NCBI GenBank assembly: GCA_029204225.1
Contig: CM055113.1
Location: 26,463,462 to 26,527,461 of the forward strand
Direction of reading: 5' to 3'
DNA: 64,000 nucleotides
Source of the DNA: Diphasiastrum complanatum
Taxonomy: Eukaryota; Streptophyta; Lycopodiopsida; Lycopodiales; Lycopodiaceae
Under the pieces are notes generated by a model that did not search any database, was not told where the DNA came from, and saw only the letters and a list, made by a program, of their open reading frames with translations. Positions within the stretch are counted from its first letter, which is position 1, and each line of letters begins with the position of its first letter. Of this stretch, positions 23,525 to 34,700 are shown in pieces. A program made the position numbers and the translations under genes.

Positions 23525-23888
23525 ATGAAAGAGTTAAATGTAATGAACACTCCCAATTCTAGGAAGGTGTGTAGCCCTTGTTTTCTTCCGATAAAGACGC
23601 GGCTGAGATGTTTCTTGTTGGACGATAAGTTCCACGAGAAAGCCCAAATGCCGTAGGGAGGGAGCATGTGGTGACATTCTGGAATACGATATAATCGTAC
23701 GGTTCGGGAGTTTTGATTAGCACTCTACTATGTTTTTTTTTTTTATCCTCATGTGTGTTATGGTTTTAGGGTTTAGAGTGTGCGTGTGCGTGTGTGATGC
23801 CATTCGTTTATGTTTCATGATTACCAATTCATGCTACCCTGATTCGTAGAGTCTTGATTTATGTTTCATGCTTACTAGTTTGTGCTAG
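23065..23888 (+). repeat. Satellite-like tandem repeat, end of unit 2, units 3 and 4
   Basis: Continuation of the array cut by copia-2. The rest of the unit 2 (GA)n tract lies at about 23065-23127. Unit starts TTTATCCTC are at about 23230 and 23742, and a second (GA)n tract at about 23491-23521. Unit lengths differ (about 356, 442 and 512 bp after removing copia-2), partly from (GA)n length and an extra segment in unit 3. Unit 4 stops near 23888, where the copia-4 leader begins. Confidence 0.78.
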
Positions 23889-24399
23889 AGTCTGAAGGGT
23901 TGTTGAAGAGGGCCCTGAAGAAGTGAAGTGCATTTTGGCCTTCAACTTCATTAAAAATTTTCATATTGAAATTGGAGTTGGGTCCCTTCACAAGTGAAGA
24001 GTGAAGTTTCTTCAAGGTAAAGAAACAGTTCAAAAACTAGAAAAGTCTCTATTTTTGGGTCCTTTGCCCGTTTTGACCCAAACGAAAGTCTGTAACCCCC
24101 AAACGAAGGGCACCCAGACTGTACCTGCAAGTACGGTACAGCAAAACAGAGTGATTGCGACGGAGAAAGTGTTCGGAGTGCACCCTAAGTGATTTCACCA
24201 TTCCAATGGGCACGTTGTTGGGAGTCGACGACTGAGTGCATTTCGGAAGGCGATGCCGACTTGGCTTTCAAATTGGTGGAAAAGCGGCGAGTGGCCTGGT
24301 AAGGGAAAAAATGCAGGTCATTATTTTCAACTTCTAACATCACTGTTGGCCTCGACATACTATTTTTAGCCTACGACAGAAGTTTCAAGCAGTTTTGCA
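23889..24399 (+). other. Copia-4 leader region (5' end undefined)
   Basis: Sequence between the tandem array and the copia-4 gag start. No LTR end or TGGTATCAGAGC site is visible, so the 5' LTR is missing or unrecognisable. It is assigned to copia-4 only because it leads directly into gag. A frame at 24001-24192 has no recognisable domain. Confidence 0.4.
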
Positions 24400-27300
24400 A
24401 TGACAAACATGGGAGAGTCCATTCTGAGTGAAAGTAGCAAATTGGACGGGATTTCTAACTATGTAGTGTGGAAATTCAAAATGAAAAACGTACTAATGGA
24501 GAAAGACATGTGGGAAGTCATCACAAGTGATGAGAGAAGGCCGCCAAATGAAGCGGATATCAAAGTGTTCGATAAAAAGATGAGGGAAGCTTTGACCTTC
24601 ATTAACTTGTCAGTGAAGGATCACATCATTATCCACATTTGTGATGTTGTTACACCAAGACAGGCATGGGATGTGCTAAAGGAGTAGTTTGAGACGTCAA
24701 ATCCGTCAAGAATCATGTTTCTGAAGTCAAAGTTGAATAGTGCCCGCATGGAACAAGGAGAGCACATTCAGACATACATGACCAGAATCAAGACAATGAG
24801 AGATGAACTGCATTCTATTGGTGAGCGCATACGTGACGTGGAGCTGGTGCACAATGCATTGTGTGGCATTGCAGAATCCTATCAGATGTTTGTGAGCAGA
24901 ATAGCATCAAGAGAAAGATTGCCAACCTTTGACGAGCTCACAGGAATCTTGATGCAGGAAGAACAACGGTGAGAAATGGTGAAAGCTAGACGTCAAAATA
25001 TTGACGATCAAGCACTTGCGACACAACAAAAACAAGGCAAGGGCAAAAAGAAGTCTAAAAAACAATTTGCCAAGTTGTAGGAGGACGAGTGATCTTCCAA
25101 TAAGACCAAAAAAGAAAGGCAAGTGCTTCCATTGTGGTAAAAAGGGCCATTGGAAGAGTGAATGTCGCAAATTCTTGGTGGAACAAGGCAAGGGAAAACC
25201 AAAACAAGCAGGTAACCTTGTTGATGAGGGTGAGATTGAAGACTCTAGCATATTCATATCTGCATTGTCATCTAATCAAGATGATCAAGCATGGTATATT
25301 GACTCGGGAGCCACAAGACACATGACAGGTAACAAGAATTGGTTCAGTAGCTTGAAAGTGTTGGATAATGGAACATCTGTTTGAGAAGCAAATGGTGAGG
25401 TGTGCAAGATCAAGGGGATAGGCACCATTTCAATCCAACTACCTAATGGCAAAAGCAGGATGATCATGGAGGTACTTTATGTACCAGTTTTGAAGAGAAA
25501 TCTACTTTATGTTGGAGTAATTACTGATCAAAAGTTGAAAGTAGAATTTGCCCATGATCGTTGCTTGTGAAGGATGTGAACCAAAAGTTCAAAGTTATTG
25601 CGGATGGAGTAAGAGAGCCCAATACAAAATTGTACAGGTTGAATGCTACAATTAAGGAGCAACATGGACTTGTATCGTCCATTCCATCGCAAACTGAGTT
25701 GTGGCATAAGAGGCTTGGTCACTTGAACTTGGGAAGCCTCAGTTTGATGAGAAAATTGGAGATGGTAACAGGATTGCCTACCATAGAAGATCACTTGAAA
25801 TCGATGTGCGAATCTTGTGTATATGGGAAGCAGCATCGAGAGAAGTTCAATCAAGGGGGTGTTGCAAGAGCAAAGAACATCCTGGATTTAATCCACACAT
25901 ATTTATGCGGGCCTATGAGGACCATGTCCTTAGGTAAAGCCTTCTATTTCATGACCGTTATTGATAGTATGTCACGTAAGACATGGATCTACTTCTTGAA
26001 GAAGAAATAAGATGCATTTGATAACTTCAAGAGCTTCAAAGCATTGGTCGAAAATCAGACAGGTAGGAAGATCAAAGTCCTAATATCAGATAGTGGAGGT
26101 GAGTACAAGTCTAATGACTTCAATGATCTTTGTGATCAATGTGGGATTAAAAGACAATTCATGCAAGCTCATACTCCTGCTCTCAATGGTGTAGCTGAAC
26201 GCAAGAATCATACGATTGTGGAAAGTGCCAGATTTATGCTAGCTGAGATGAAACTACCAAAAGATTTTTGGTCAGAAGCATGTAGCACGGCAGTCTATCT
26301 TCAGAATAGAAGTCCTACCATTGCCATACCAAAGATAATACCTGAGGAAGCATTCACGAAGAAGAAGCCAAAGGTGAACCATTGCAAATCTTTGGATGTA
26401 AGGTCTTTGTACACATTCCTAAGGAAGAAAGACGTAAACTTGATGTAAAAGCTATCAAATGCATATTCCTAGGATATGATGATCGTGTGAAGGGCTATAG
26501 ATGTTTTGATTCAGTGGAAACACAATCCATATAAGCCGTGATGTTATCTTTGATGAATCCAAAGATGTATGAGGACGAGGATTCTAGGAAGATAGACACA
26601 TCCAGTGGGAAAGATGGTATAGTGAGGATATCACCTGATGATGATCCATTCATTGACCTTCCGAGTGATGAACATGAGGATACGTCTCAAGACACTACTA
26701 CTCAACCTCAAGAAGGATTGAAGTTGCAGGTGACAAACGCAAGGAGAAGGATGTAACGTCGAATACATTTTCACCAGGAAGCCGATCACCTGACAGGAAG
26801 CTCCCTAAGTGGTTTGAGAGATTGTTGGAGAGCTGCGACATGGATGACTTTCCAGGATCATCTAGCCAGGGAGAGCTACGAAGATCAACAAGAGAGAAGA
26901 CACAACCTGAAAGGTATGAAGAAAATTATGCTCTCTTATCTAGCATTATTCAAAGCAAAGAACCTTTGACTTATGGTGAAGCGAAGGATGATGACATTTG
27001 GGTCAAGGCCATGGGAGAGGAGATGGAGTCAATTGCTAAGCATAGCACATGGGACTTAGTAGAACCACCAGTTGGCAAGAAACCCATTGGTTGCAAATGG
27101 ATATACAGAACTAAGTATCATGCAGATGGAAGTATAGCAAAGCACAAGGCAAGATTGGTGATCAAAGGGTATGCGCAAAGTAAAGGCATCGACTATGAGG
27201 AGACCTTTGCACCGGTTTGTAAGTGGAATACTCTACGTCTACTTGTTGCTTTAGCTTCACATTTTGGATGGCCTTTGCATCAGATGGATGTGAAATCTGC

Positions 27301-27814
27301 TTTTCTAAATGTTAAGTTAGAAGAAGAAGTGTTCATGGATCAACCTGAAGGCTTTGTAGCGAAGCGACAGGAAAATAAAGTATGTCGCTTGAAGAAAGCA
27401 CTTTATGGTCTCAAACAAGCACCAAGTGTGTGGTATAGCAGGATTGATGCCTATTTTTGTTCAAAGGGGATGGTGAGAACACATTCTGATCCAAATCTAT
27501 ATGTTTTATGCTTTGATGGTATGGTTGCTTTGATTGCTCTTTATGTTGATGACTTGATTAGTACGGAAAATAATCAAGAGATGATAGACATGATCAAGAA
27601 AGACCTCATGGAACAATTCGAGATGACAGATCTTAGCCTGATGCATTATTGCCTTGGAGTAGAGGTGTGGCAAAAAGGACACAAAGTGGGTTTAACACAG
27701 GTGAAGTATGTCAAAGAGTTGTTGCACAGGTTTAGGTTGCAGGACTGTAAACCAGTGAATACTCCTATTGAACCAGGTAGAAAGCATTCCTATTTGTATA
27801 TGAGAAAAAAGTAA
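24400..27814 (+). pseudogene. Copia-4 gag-pol remnant, truncated in reverse transcriptase
   Basis: A decayed Ty1/copia polyprotein readable in order across several frames. Gag begins MTNMGESILSESSKLDG, with a stop near 24685 and another at about 24970. Then come the zinc knuckle CFHCGKKGHWKSEC (about 25124) and a protease with WYIDSGATRHM. The integrase begins LWHKRLGHLN and has core motifs ISDSGGEY and NGVAERKN; a stop at about 26008 interrupts the core. The reverse transcriptase frame (26822-27814) shows KARLVIKGYAQ, QMDVKSAFLN and LYVDD, then diverges after TPIEPG near 27785. RNase H and the 3' LTR are missing. A closely similar copy is split between 48378-48533 and 55366-56726. Confidence 0.9.
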
Positions 27815-27904
27815 TGCACCTTGATAAAACCTTTACCACCATTGGCCATGTTGATGACCTTCTTCTCTCCTTCAGAAGGCACCAAAGAAGTGAAAGTACT
27901 CTTT

Positions 27905-28860
27905 GTGACATGCCATATAAAATTTTGCTCCACTATCAATCCACCATGGATCCATATCTCCTTCATTGGTTAAAAAACAAGAAGACATAAAAAAAGAAAC
28001 CCTTGAATTTTGCTCATTAACACCATCCTCATAAAAAATGAAATTGCCTTGCGTTTCACCTTGATCTCTTTTCTTCTTGAAGCACTCACTAGCAAAATGT
28101 CCTTTGATTCCACAATAGAAACATTTTAGCTTAGATCTATCTTTCTTCTTGCCAACAAAAGTAGAAGGCTCACCTTGATCTTGTCCTTTACACCGCTTGC
28201 CCTTACTCTTGCCCTTGAACTTGCCCTTTGAGAACATAGCCTCCTCCTCTCCAACTTGAGAACATAGCCTCCTCCTCTCCAACTTGAGATTTCTTACAAG
28301 TACTCCATACCTAGAAATGTCTTTTGAATAGCAAAACTTTGAACAAGATTAGCATGATCATCCAACAAGCCATTAAGAACTTACTCTACTTGAACAAGTT
28401 CTATCTCCTTAATGCTTTCATCAATACACGCCAACTCATCATTGAATGCTTTAACCCTAAAAAAAAAAAGTATGAGCACTTTCATCCGTCTTTTGTAATC
28501 TTCCAAAGATTTGCCTCCTAAGGGTTAGGACTCTTGATGTATACTTGGACTCAAAAACCTTCTTTAGAGATTCCCAAGCCTCACTAGATGTAGTGCACTT
28601 ACCAACTTCCTTGAGAAGTTCATTAGTCACATTCAATTGATCTCACGAAGAGCTTTCTTTGCCCTCCTATCATACCTCAATTGTTCTTGTGGTGCCAAAG
28701 GTCTTCCCTCCACACCTACAACAATGTCCATCAACTAACTATCTCAAGGAATCACTTGATTCTCCACAAACAAAGTTTGAATTTGACCTCTTTAAGAATC
28801 AATCATTCCATTGAAGTTCTATTGAACTTTAGCCATGCTTTTGGGCTCCATGACTAAAAC
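27905..28860 (-). pseudogene. Copia-6 gag and protease fragment
   Basis: Minus-strand fragment of a copia element related to copia-2. The gag start (MEPKSMAKVQ) is near 28851 and is followed by several stops. Segments resembling LMDIVVGVEGRPLAPQEQ and a gag core can be read in pieces. A cleaner frame at 27872-28282 contains the CFYCGIKGHFASEC zinc knuckle and the protease start DPWWIDSGA; the residues after DSGA are altered (KFYMACHKEY). A 22-bp-scale direct repeat near 28231-28290 duplicates the region around ACATAGCCTCC. Integrase and beyond are absent. Confidence 0.82.
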
Positions 28861-29009
28861 TACAAATCATACAGAGTGAAGTTCAAATCAGTTATAATAT
28901 CTTTCTTGTTGGAATTACACAACCACTTCAAACGAGGCCTTTTCTTGATCTTGTGAAACCATTGAAACAATAACCATGTAGTTCAAAGTTCAACGGAAAT
29001 GAAAACTGT

Positions 29010-29465
29010 CATGACTGGCCACATGGCCAGTATTTCAAGTTACTTAGAAATGTACACCCAAATTTCGTTTCAATTTACACATTATAATCTTGGTATAGCT
29101 AGAATATGGAATTAAATACAAGACGAGAATAACCAGGGCCGATTAGCAATCATATTCAATGACAGAATTGTAAGTTGGGTAGTAGCTACTCACTTAGCTC
29201 TTATAAGATCATTGTTCCAGTAGAAGTGGTATTGTCTACAAATGGCATCTAGATGATGGTTCCATCAACCGAAGAGCGAACTACTCTTGAAGTTAAAACT
29301 TCAAGACACAGATCTCAACACAAAATAAATGGTTAGCTTCTATTTTCTTCGTCTGACAAGACATGCATATGATCGACAGGCCCTTGCAACAAGGTATATA
29401 TCTAGGGGAGGACACACTCCACCTAGAGTCAATTTAAATAGTGCTCTTCAAACATCCTCATGCAT
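29010..29465 (-). repeat. Diverged inverted repeat, right arm
   Basis: Matches the reverse complement of 13045-13500. It lies upstream of the copia-6 gag fragment and could be part of that element, but no primer-binding site separates the two. Family unknown. Confidence 0.6.
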
Positions 29466-29890
29466 TGGAAACTGCTTTTTTGGGTTGCAGCCTTGGTGAA
29501 TGTTCTTCTTATTGGGTTTGTGAAGCCTCAAAAGTTTTCAAACACTTCTCAAAAGCTTTTATGTGCATTATTTTGATGGGATCTATTGCCTTCGAATACT
29601 ATAAGTACTATACTATTCCAATCAAAGAAGCACAAGTATATGGAGGGAAGTAGGCATTTCTGTATGAACAAAATCAACAATGGTAGTGAATGAAAAGGTC
29701 AACATACCCTGATTCTGCCTAAGAGCTTCTTGATAATTCTTTCTATTTGGGCAAGCGGTATCTTCTACAACACACTATACATTCAAATACTGAAGCTGGA
29801 ACCCTTGGGCATCTACATACGTATAGAAGGTAAAATTCTAAACCACAATACATGTTCAGATTGCATGAGTAAAAAAGACGAGTGCATAGA
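29466..29890. other. Unassigned DNA flanking copia-2B
   Basis: No gene recognised. Its last five bases ATAGA (29886-29890) are the left copy of the copia-2B target duplication. Confidence 0.5.
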
Positions 29891-30544
29891 TGTGAAAATT
29901 GTCAACATTTCCTAGCTAGTTTGAGGCCTAAATTGGCAATTTTTGTACATAGTTTTGGATCTAACCTTTCACACGTGTGAAAGAGACCTAGATACTTTTA
30001 TTCTAGTATATATTTCATGTTGAAGAAGTCTCAAACTTCGGGACCTTCTAAATGACACTAAAATCATGTTATTTGGACATATAGGCCAAAATTGGCTATT
30101 TTAGGTTACTGGTGTCCTAAAATTGGGTCCTAAGTTCTAGAGAGAGGAGAGGGAGTCATCTCTCTCACCTATATTAGGCTGAAATTCGTGGAGAACAGGT
30201 TGGAGAAACCTTTTGTATGCTTCATTGAGATCAATAGATCATTGTCATTGTTTCTTCCTCCATTGAGAGCATTGTTGTGTGTATTGTCTTCAAGCTATTG
30301 TGTATGATCTTAGGTGCTTTCCAAAAGTGGTAGGCTGATGTATTATGGACTGTATAATGCTATTTTGGGCCGCACTTGATGTTTATGGAAGTTTCCATTT
30401 GTGATAAATGCTTTTTGATCAAGTTCTTTGCATTCTAGGTAGCATAGAATGTGTTGCCAATTCCTAGCTTATGTAGTTTGGAGTGCAAGCATTCAAGCCA
30501 ATGATCTTGGAGTTTAGATCCACTTAGGATCTGTATTTTTCACA
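29891..30544 (+). repeat. Copia-2B 5' LTR
   Basis: 654 bp, TGTGAAAATTG to TTTTTCACA. The first 50 or so bases and the R/U5-like part from about 30190 onward match copia-2, while the U3 middle (about 29935-30185) does not. A perfect 16-bp palindrome TTTCACACGTGTGAAA at 29967-29982 holds the G-box core CACGTG. Confidence 0.92.
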
Positions 30545-30556
30545 TGGTATCAGAGC
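30545..30556 (+). promoter_or_regulatory. Copia-2B primer-binding site
   Basis: TGGTATCAGAGC directly after the 5' LTR, identical to that of copia-2 and matching initiator tRNA-Met. Confidence 0.92.
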
Positions 30557-31716
30557 TGGTTGGCTTCTATTTACAGTAAGTATTCCATTTTTGGTGATAT
30601 TTGGATGTTTGATCAAGTTCTAGCATGATTTTGCATTGCTTTGTTGATCAAATCTTACTAACCTTTGTTTTGTGAGTTGAACTTGTGGATCAAAAGCATA
30701 TTTCAGGTCTATTGAAGATCAGAGGCTGAAAAGAAACTATTTTGGATCAGATCATAACACCTAATCATTTGTGATTGTGAGGCTTGTGCATATTCAATAC
30801 TAACAATGTTCTTTTCAATCCTATTGTTGACAATCTCCATTCTTGGATGAACACTCTCCTTAAGTGGATGAAACTTCTCCTTAAGTGGATGACAAATGCT
30901 CTTTTGAGTGAGTTGTAATTCTCCTAAAGGCTGAGCAAAGCTCCCATTTGGATGAAAGATTCCCTTTTTTGGGTGAACATATTGTAAGCTCCATTGTGAA
31001 GAGCATATTGTAAAGATTGTCATCAATTTTGGCATAAATTTTGGTGTACTTTGTTGAGCATGTAAGTAACTCTCCTTATGTAATTTGATTGGAGCATTTG
31101 TTGGAAGGTGTTAACCATTATGCAAGTGTGTTTTCAGGTTCTTAACAGGTTGAGGAACATTCTCATGTGAAGTGATCTTAGATCTACATCTAAACACCAA
31201 GATTTGACAAGATAGTGAAGCTAGTCTTGTGATTCACTAAGTGTGCTCATTCATTCACCTCTAAATCTTGTATTTATCACTTGCTGGAGTTTATAAACTT
31301 TTAGAAGTGTGGTTTACATGTGGTTTTACAGGTTGAATCAATATCTTAGTGTGTTGATCATATGTTGATCAAGTTTGTTCATTACTAGGTAATCTTGGCA
31401 TCCTAGTTTTGGGTATTTTCTAAGAATGCAAGTAACTCTTCACACCATAACTTGATTTGGTCACTTGCTGGAAAGTTTGAGAGCTTAAGCAAGAGTGTGT
31501 TCAGGTTGGTTTGATTTTGTAATCCATTCTTAGTGTGTGCAAAGTGTTGCATGTGTTTCAATCTTCCTTTCTATGCTTGGAAACCATCTAGGTTCAAGAT
31601 AGAAGTGTTTTAGGGTCCTAAATCTTCATAGATCTCTTTATCTATCATTTGTTGAGAGAAAAGTGAGTGCTAAGTGCTTTAGGACAGAACCTAAAAGTTG
31701 AAGAAACATTAGAATC
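30557..31716 (+). other. Copia-2B leader with repeated CAGGT motifs
   Basis: Almost identical to the copia-2 leader. Diverged tandem units place TTTTCAGGTT, TTTTACAGGTT and GTGTTCAGGTT near 31131-31140, 31324-31334 and 31498-31505, with a further TTTCAGGTC near 30703. These resemble plant intron acceptor sites; whether the leader is spliced is unknown. The gag ATG at 31717 is the first in a good frame. Confidence 0.7.
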
Positions 31717-34700
31717 ATGGCTTCCAATGGTGGGATCATGCTAGAGTCTAGTGAAAGGTTGAGTTCATCAAACTACTCTACTTGGAAAGTGAGGATGGAG
31801 TCCTTACTTGAGTTGAATGAACTCATGGACATAGTTGCAGAAATTGAAGAGAGACCTCTCACACTTCAAGAGCAACAAAGGTTTGATAAGAAGGCCAAAA
31901 GGGCTCTTCATATCATTAAAATGAATGTTACAAATGAACTTCTCAAGGAAGTTGGAAAGTGTCAAAGTGCAAGTGAGGCATGGAATGCCTTAAAGAAGCT
32001 CTTTGAATCAAAGTCCACATCTAGGGTATTGACCCTAAGGAGACAAATATTTTCTAGTAGGCAAAGAGAGGGTGAAAGTGCTCATGCATTTATCTTGAGA
32101 GTTAAGTCCCTAAGTGATGATTTAGCATGCATTGATGAGAACATAAAAGATGGTGAAATAGTCCAAGTTATGTTGAATGGTTTGCTAAATGAACATGCTA
32201 ACCTTGTGCAAAGTGTTGCCGTTCAAAGAGTCTTGCCAAGTGTGGTTGACTTGCAAGAAATCTTATTGGCTGAAGAACATAGGTTGCAATCAAAGCTTGA
32301 TGGTGCATCCTTGCAAGGTGGAGGTGAAGAGGCTTTCTTCACAAAAGGCAAATTCAAGGGCAAAGGTAAAGGCAAAGGGAAATGGTCCAAAGGTGGTAAC
32401 TTTGATCATGATGATCACTCTTCCTCTTCCTCTTCTACTAAGAACAATAAGTCAAAGTTCAAGTGCTTTTATTGTGGGATAAAAGGTCATTTTGCAAATG
32501 AATGTTATAAGAAGAAAAGAGAGCAAGGAGAGAGGCAAGGAAATCTTACAATAGATGAGGAAGAACATAACACATGTGAATCACTTGTTATGACTTCAAG
32601 TTTGTTAGCCAACATAGATGATAATGATCCTTGGTGGATTGATAGTGGAGCCTCATCTCACATGACAAGACATAAGGAATACTTTACATCCTTATTGACT
32701 TATGAGGGAGAAGGTAACATCATCTACACTGCAAATGATGGTCAATGTGACATCAAAGGCATAGGCACTATTCCTATTTCCCTTTCAACAAATAGGAAAG
32801 CAAATCTTGAAAATGTTTTGTACATTCCTTCAATCACTAAGAATTTGCTTAGTGTAAGTCAAATGATTGACAAAGGACTTGATGTGGAGTTCATTGGAGA
32901 TGCATGTTTGATAAGTAAATGTGGATCCTTGATTGCTCAAGGTAGGAGGCATGGTAAACTTTTCAAGCTTGATGCATGTGTGATCTCTAATCATGAAGGA
33001 TGTATGGCTAGGGAGCAATTGACAAACCAAGAAGTTTGGCACAAGAGGTTGGGCCATCCCAACTTCAAATCTTTGGAGGTAATGGCAAAGAAAGAGCTTG
33101 TTCTTGGTCTCCCTAAAAGTCTTTTTGCAAACAATAGTGTTTGTGAACATTGTGCCTTGTCCAAATCTCATAGACTTGCTTATTCTAGATCTACTTCTAG
33201 ATCTAAAGAAGCTTTTCAACTTGTGCATTCTGATATTCATTCTTCTAGTACAACTAGCAATGCTGGGGCAAAGATGTATGCAACTTTCATTGATGACTTT
33301 AGTAGGTATACTTGGATCTATCTTCTTAAAAGTAAGGATGAAGTGTTTGCTGCATTTGTCAAGTTCAAGAATGAAATGGAAAACCAATTCAATACAAAGA
33401 TCAAATGCTTAAGATCTGATAATGGAGGGGAATACACCTCAAATAGGTTCAAAGACTTTTGTATAGCACATGGGATTAAGAGGGAGATGTCTAGTCCTAG
33501 GACTCCACAACAGAATGGAGTGGCCGAGAGGAAGAATAGAACCCTTTGTGAATGTGCCAAGGCAATGAGACTACATGCTAATCTTGCTAAGTCTTTTTGG
33601 GGGGAAGCTTTAGCATGTGCTAACTATCTATGTAATAGATGGACAAGTGCTTCCTTGGATGGTAAAACTCCTCATGAGGTTCTTTATGGTAGAAGGCCGA
33701 GTGTCAAGCATTGTAGGATCTTTGGATGTACATGTTTTGTCAATATCACACTTGATGATAGAACTAAAGAAGATCCTTCATCAAAGAAGGGTGTGTTTGT
33801 TGGCTATAGTGAAGTAAGCAAGGCTTACAAAGTGTACATTCCTTCTACAAAGAAAGTTGTCATAAGTAGGGATGTCATCTTTCATGAAGAGAATGTTTCC
33901 AATGTTGTTGATGTTGATGTTGATGTGCCTACTAATCATCATGATGTGCAAGATGTCTTGGATGAAGATGGAGATGCCACTCCAAAGCAAACTTCAAGGA
34001 AGACTCAAAGGCAAAGGGCTAAGCCATCAAGGCTAACCTATGATGAAAAAGGAAAGCAAGTGGTGGACAACTCTAACTTTGCTTTTCTTACCTCTTTTGA
34101 TGAACCAACTTGTGTAGGTGAAGCAATTCAAAAGAAGGAATGGATCCAAGCCATGGATCATGAGCATCAAGCACTCATCAAAAGCAACACATGGAGGTTG
34201 GTAAAGCTTCCAAAGGACAAGAAGGCAATTGGTTGTAAGTGGATCTTCAAGATCAAGACAAATCAAGATGGATCAATCAACAAGTACAAGGCAAGGTTGG
34301 TGGCAAAGGGGTATGCTCAAGAATATGGTATTGACTATGATGAGACCTTTGCACCCGTGGCAAAGATGGTAACTATTCGAATCCTAATCTCTCTTGCAAC
34401 TCTTTATGATTGGGATATGTGGCAAATGGATGTTACTAATGCCTTCTTGAATGGTGATCTTGAAGAAGATATTTACATGGAGCAACTCAAGTGGCAATTT
34501 CTTCAAGGCAAGGAAGATCTTGTTGAGGTTTGGTTTGAGCTCAAATGGGCTGGTTTTATTAGGTTTGATACTCAACTTCATCTACTCTACTTCATGTTGG
34601 ATAGAAGTGTAGAAATCTATCTTTTGGTTTATGATGGTGACATTGTTTTCACTAACTATAGTGAAAGGTTGAAATCAAGCAATGATGAGATCTTGTGGGA

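Noticed and set aside
15990-23888. CRISPR-like array from evenly repeated units
   Set aside because: Units are 350-500 bp, contain microsatellites and sit in plant retroelement DNA; this is a tandem satellite.
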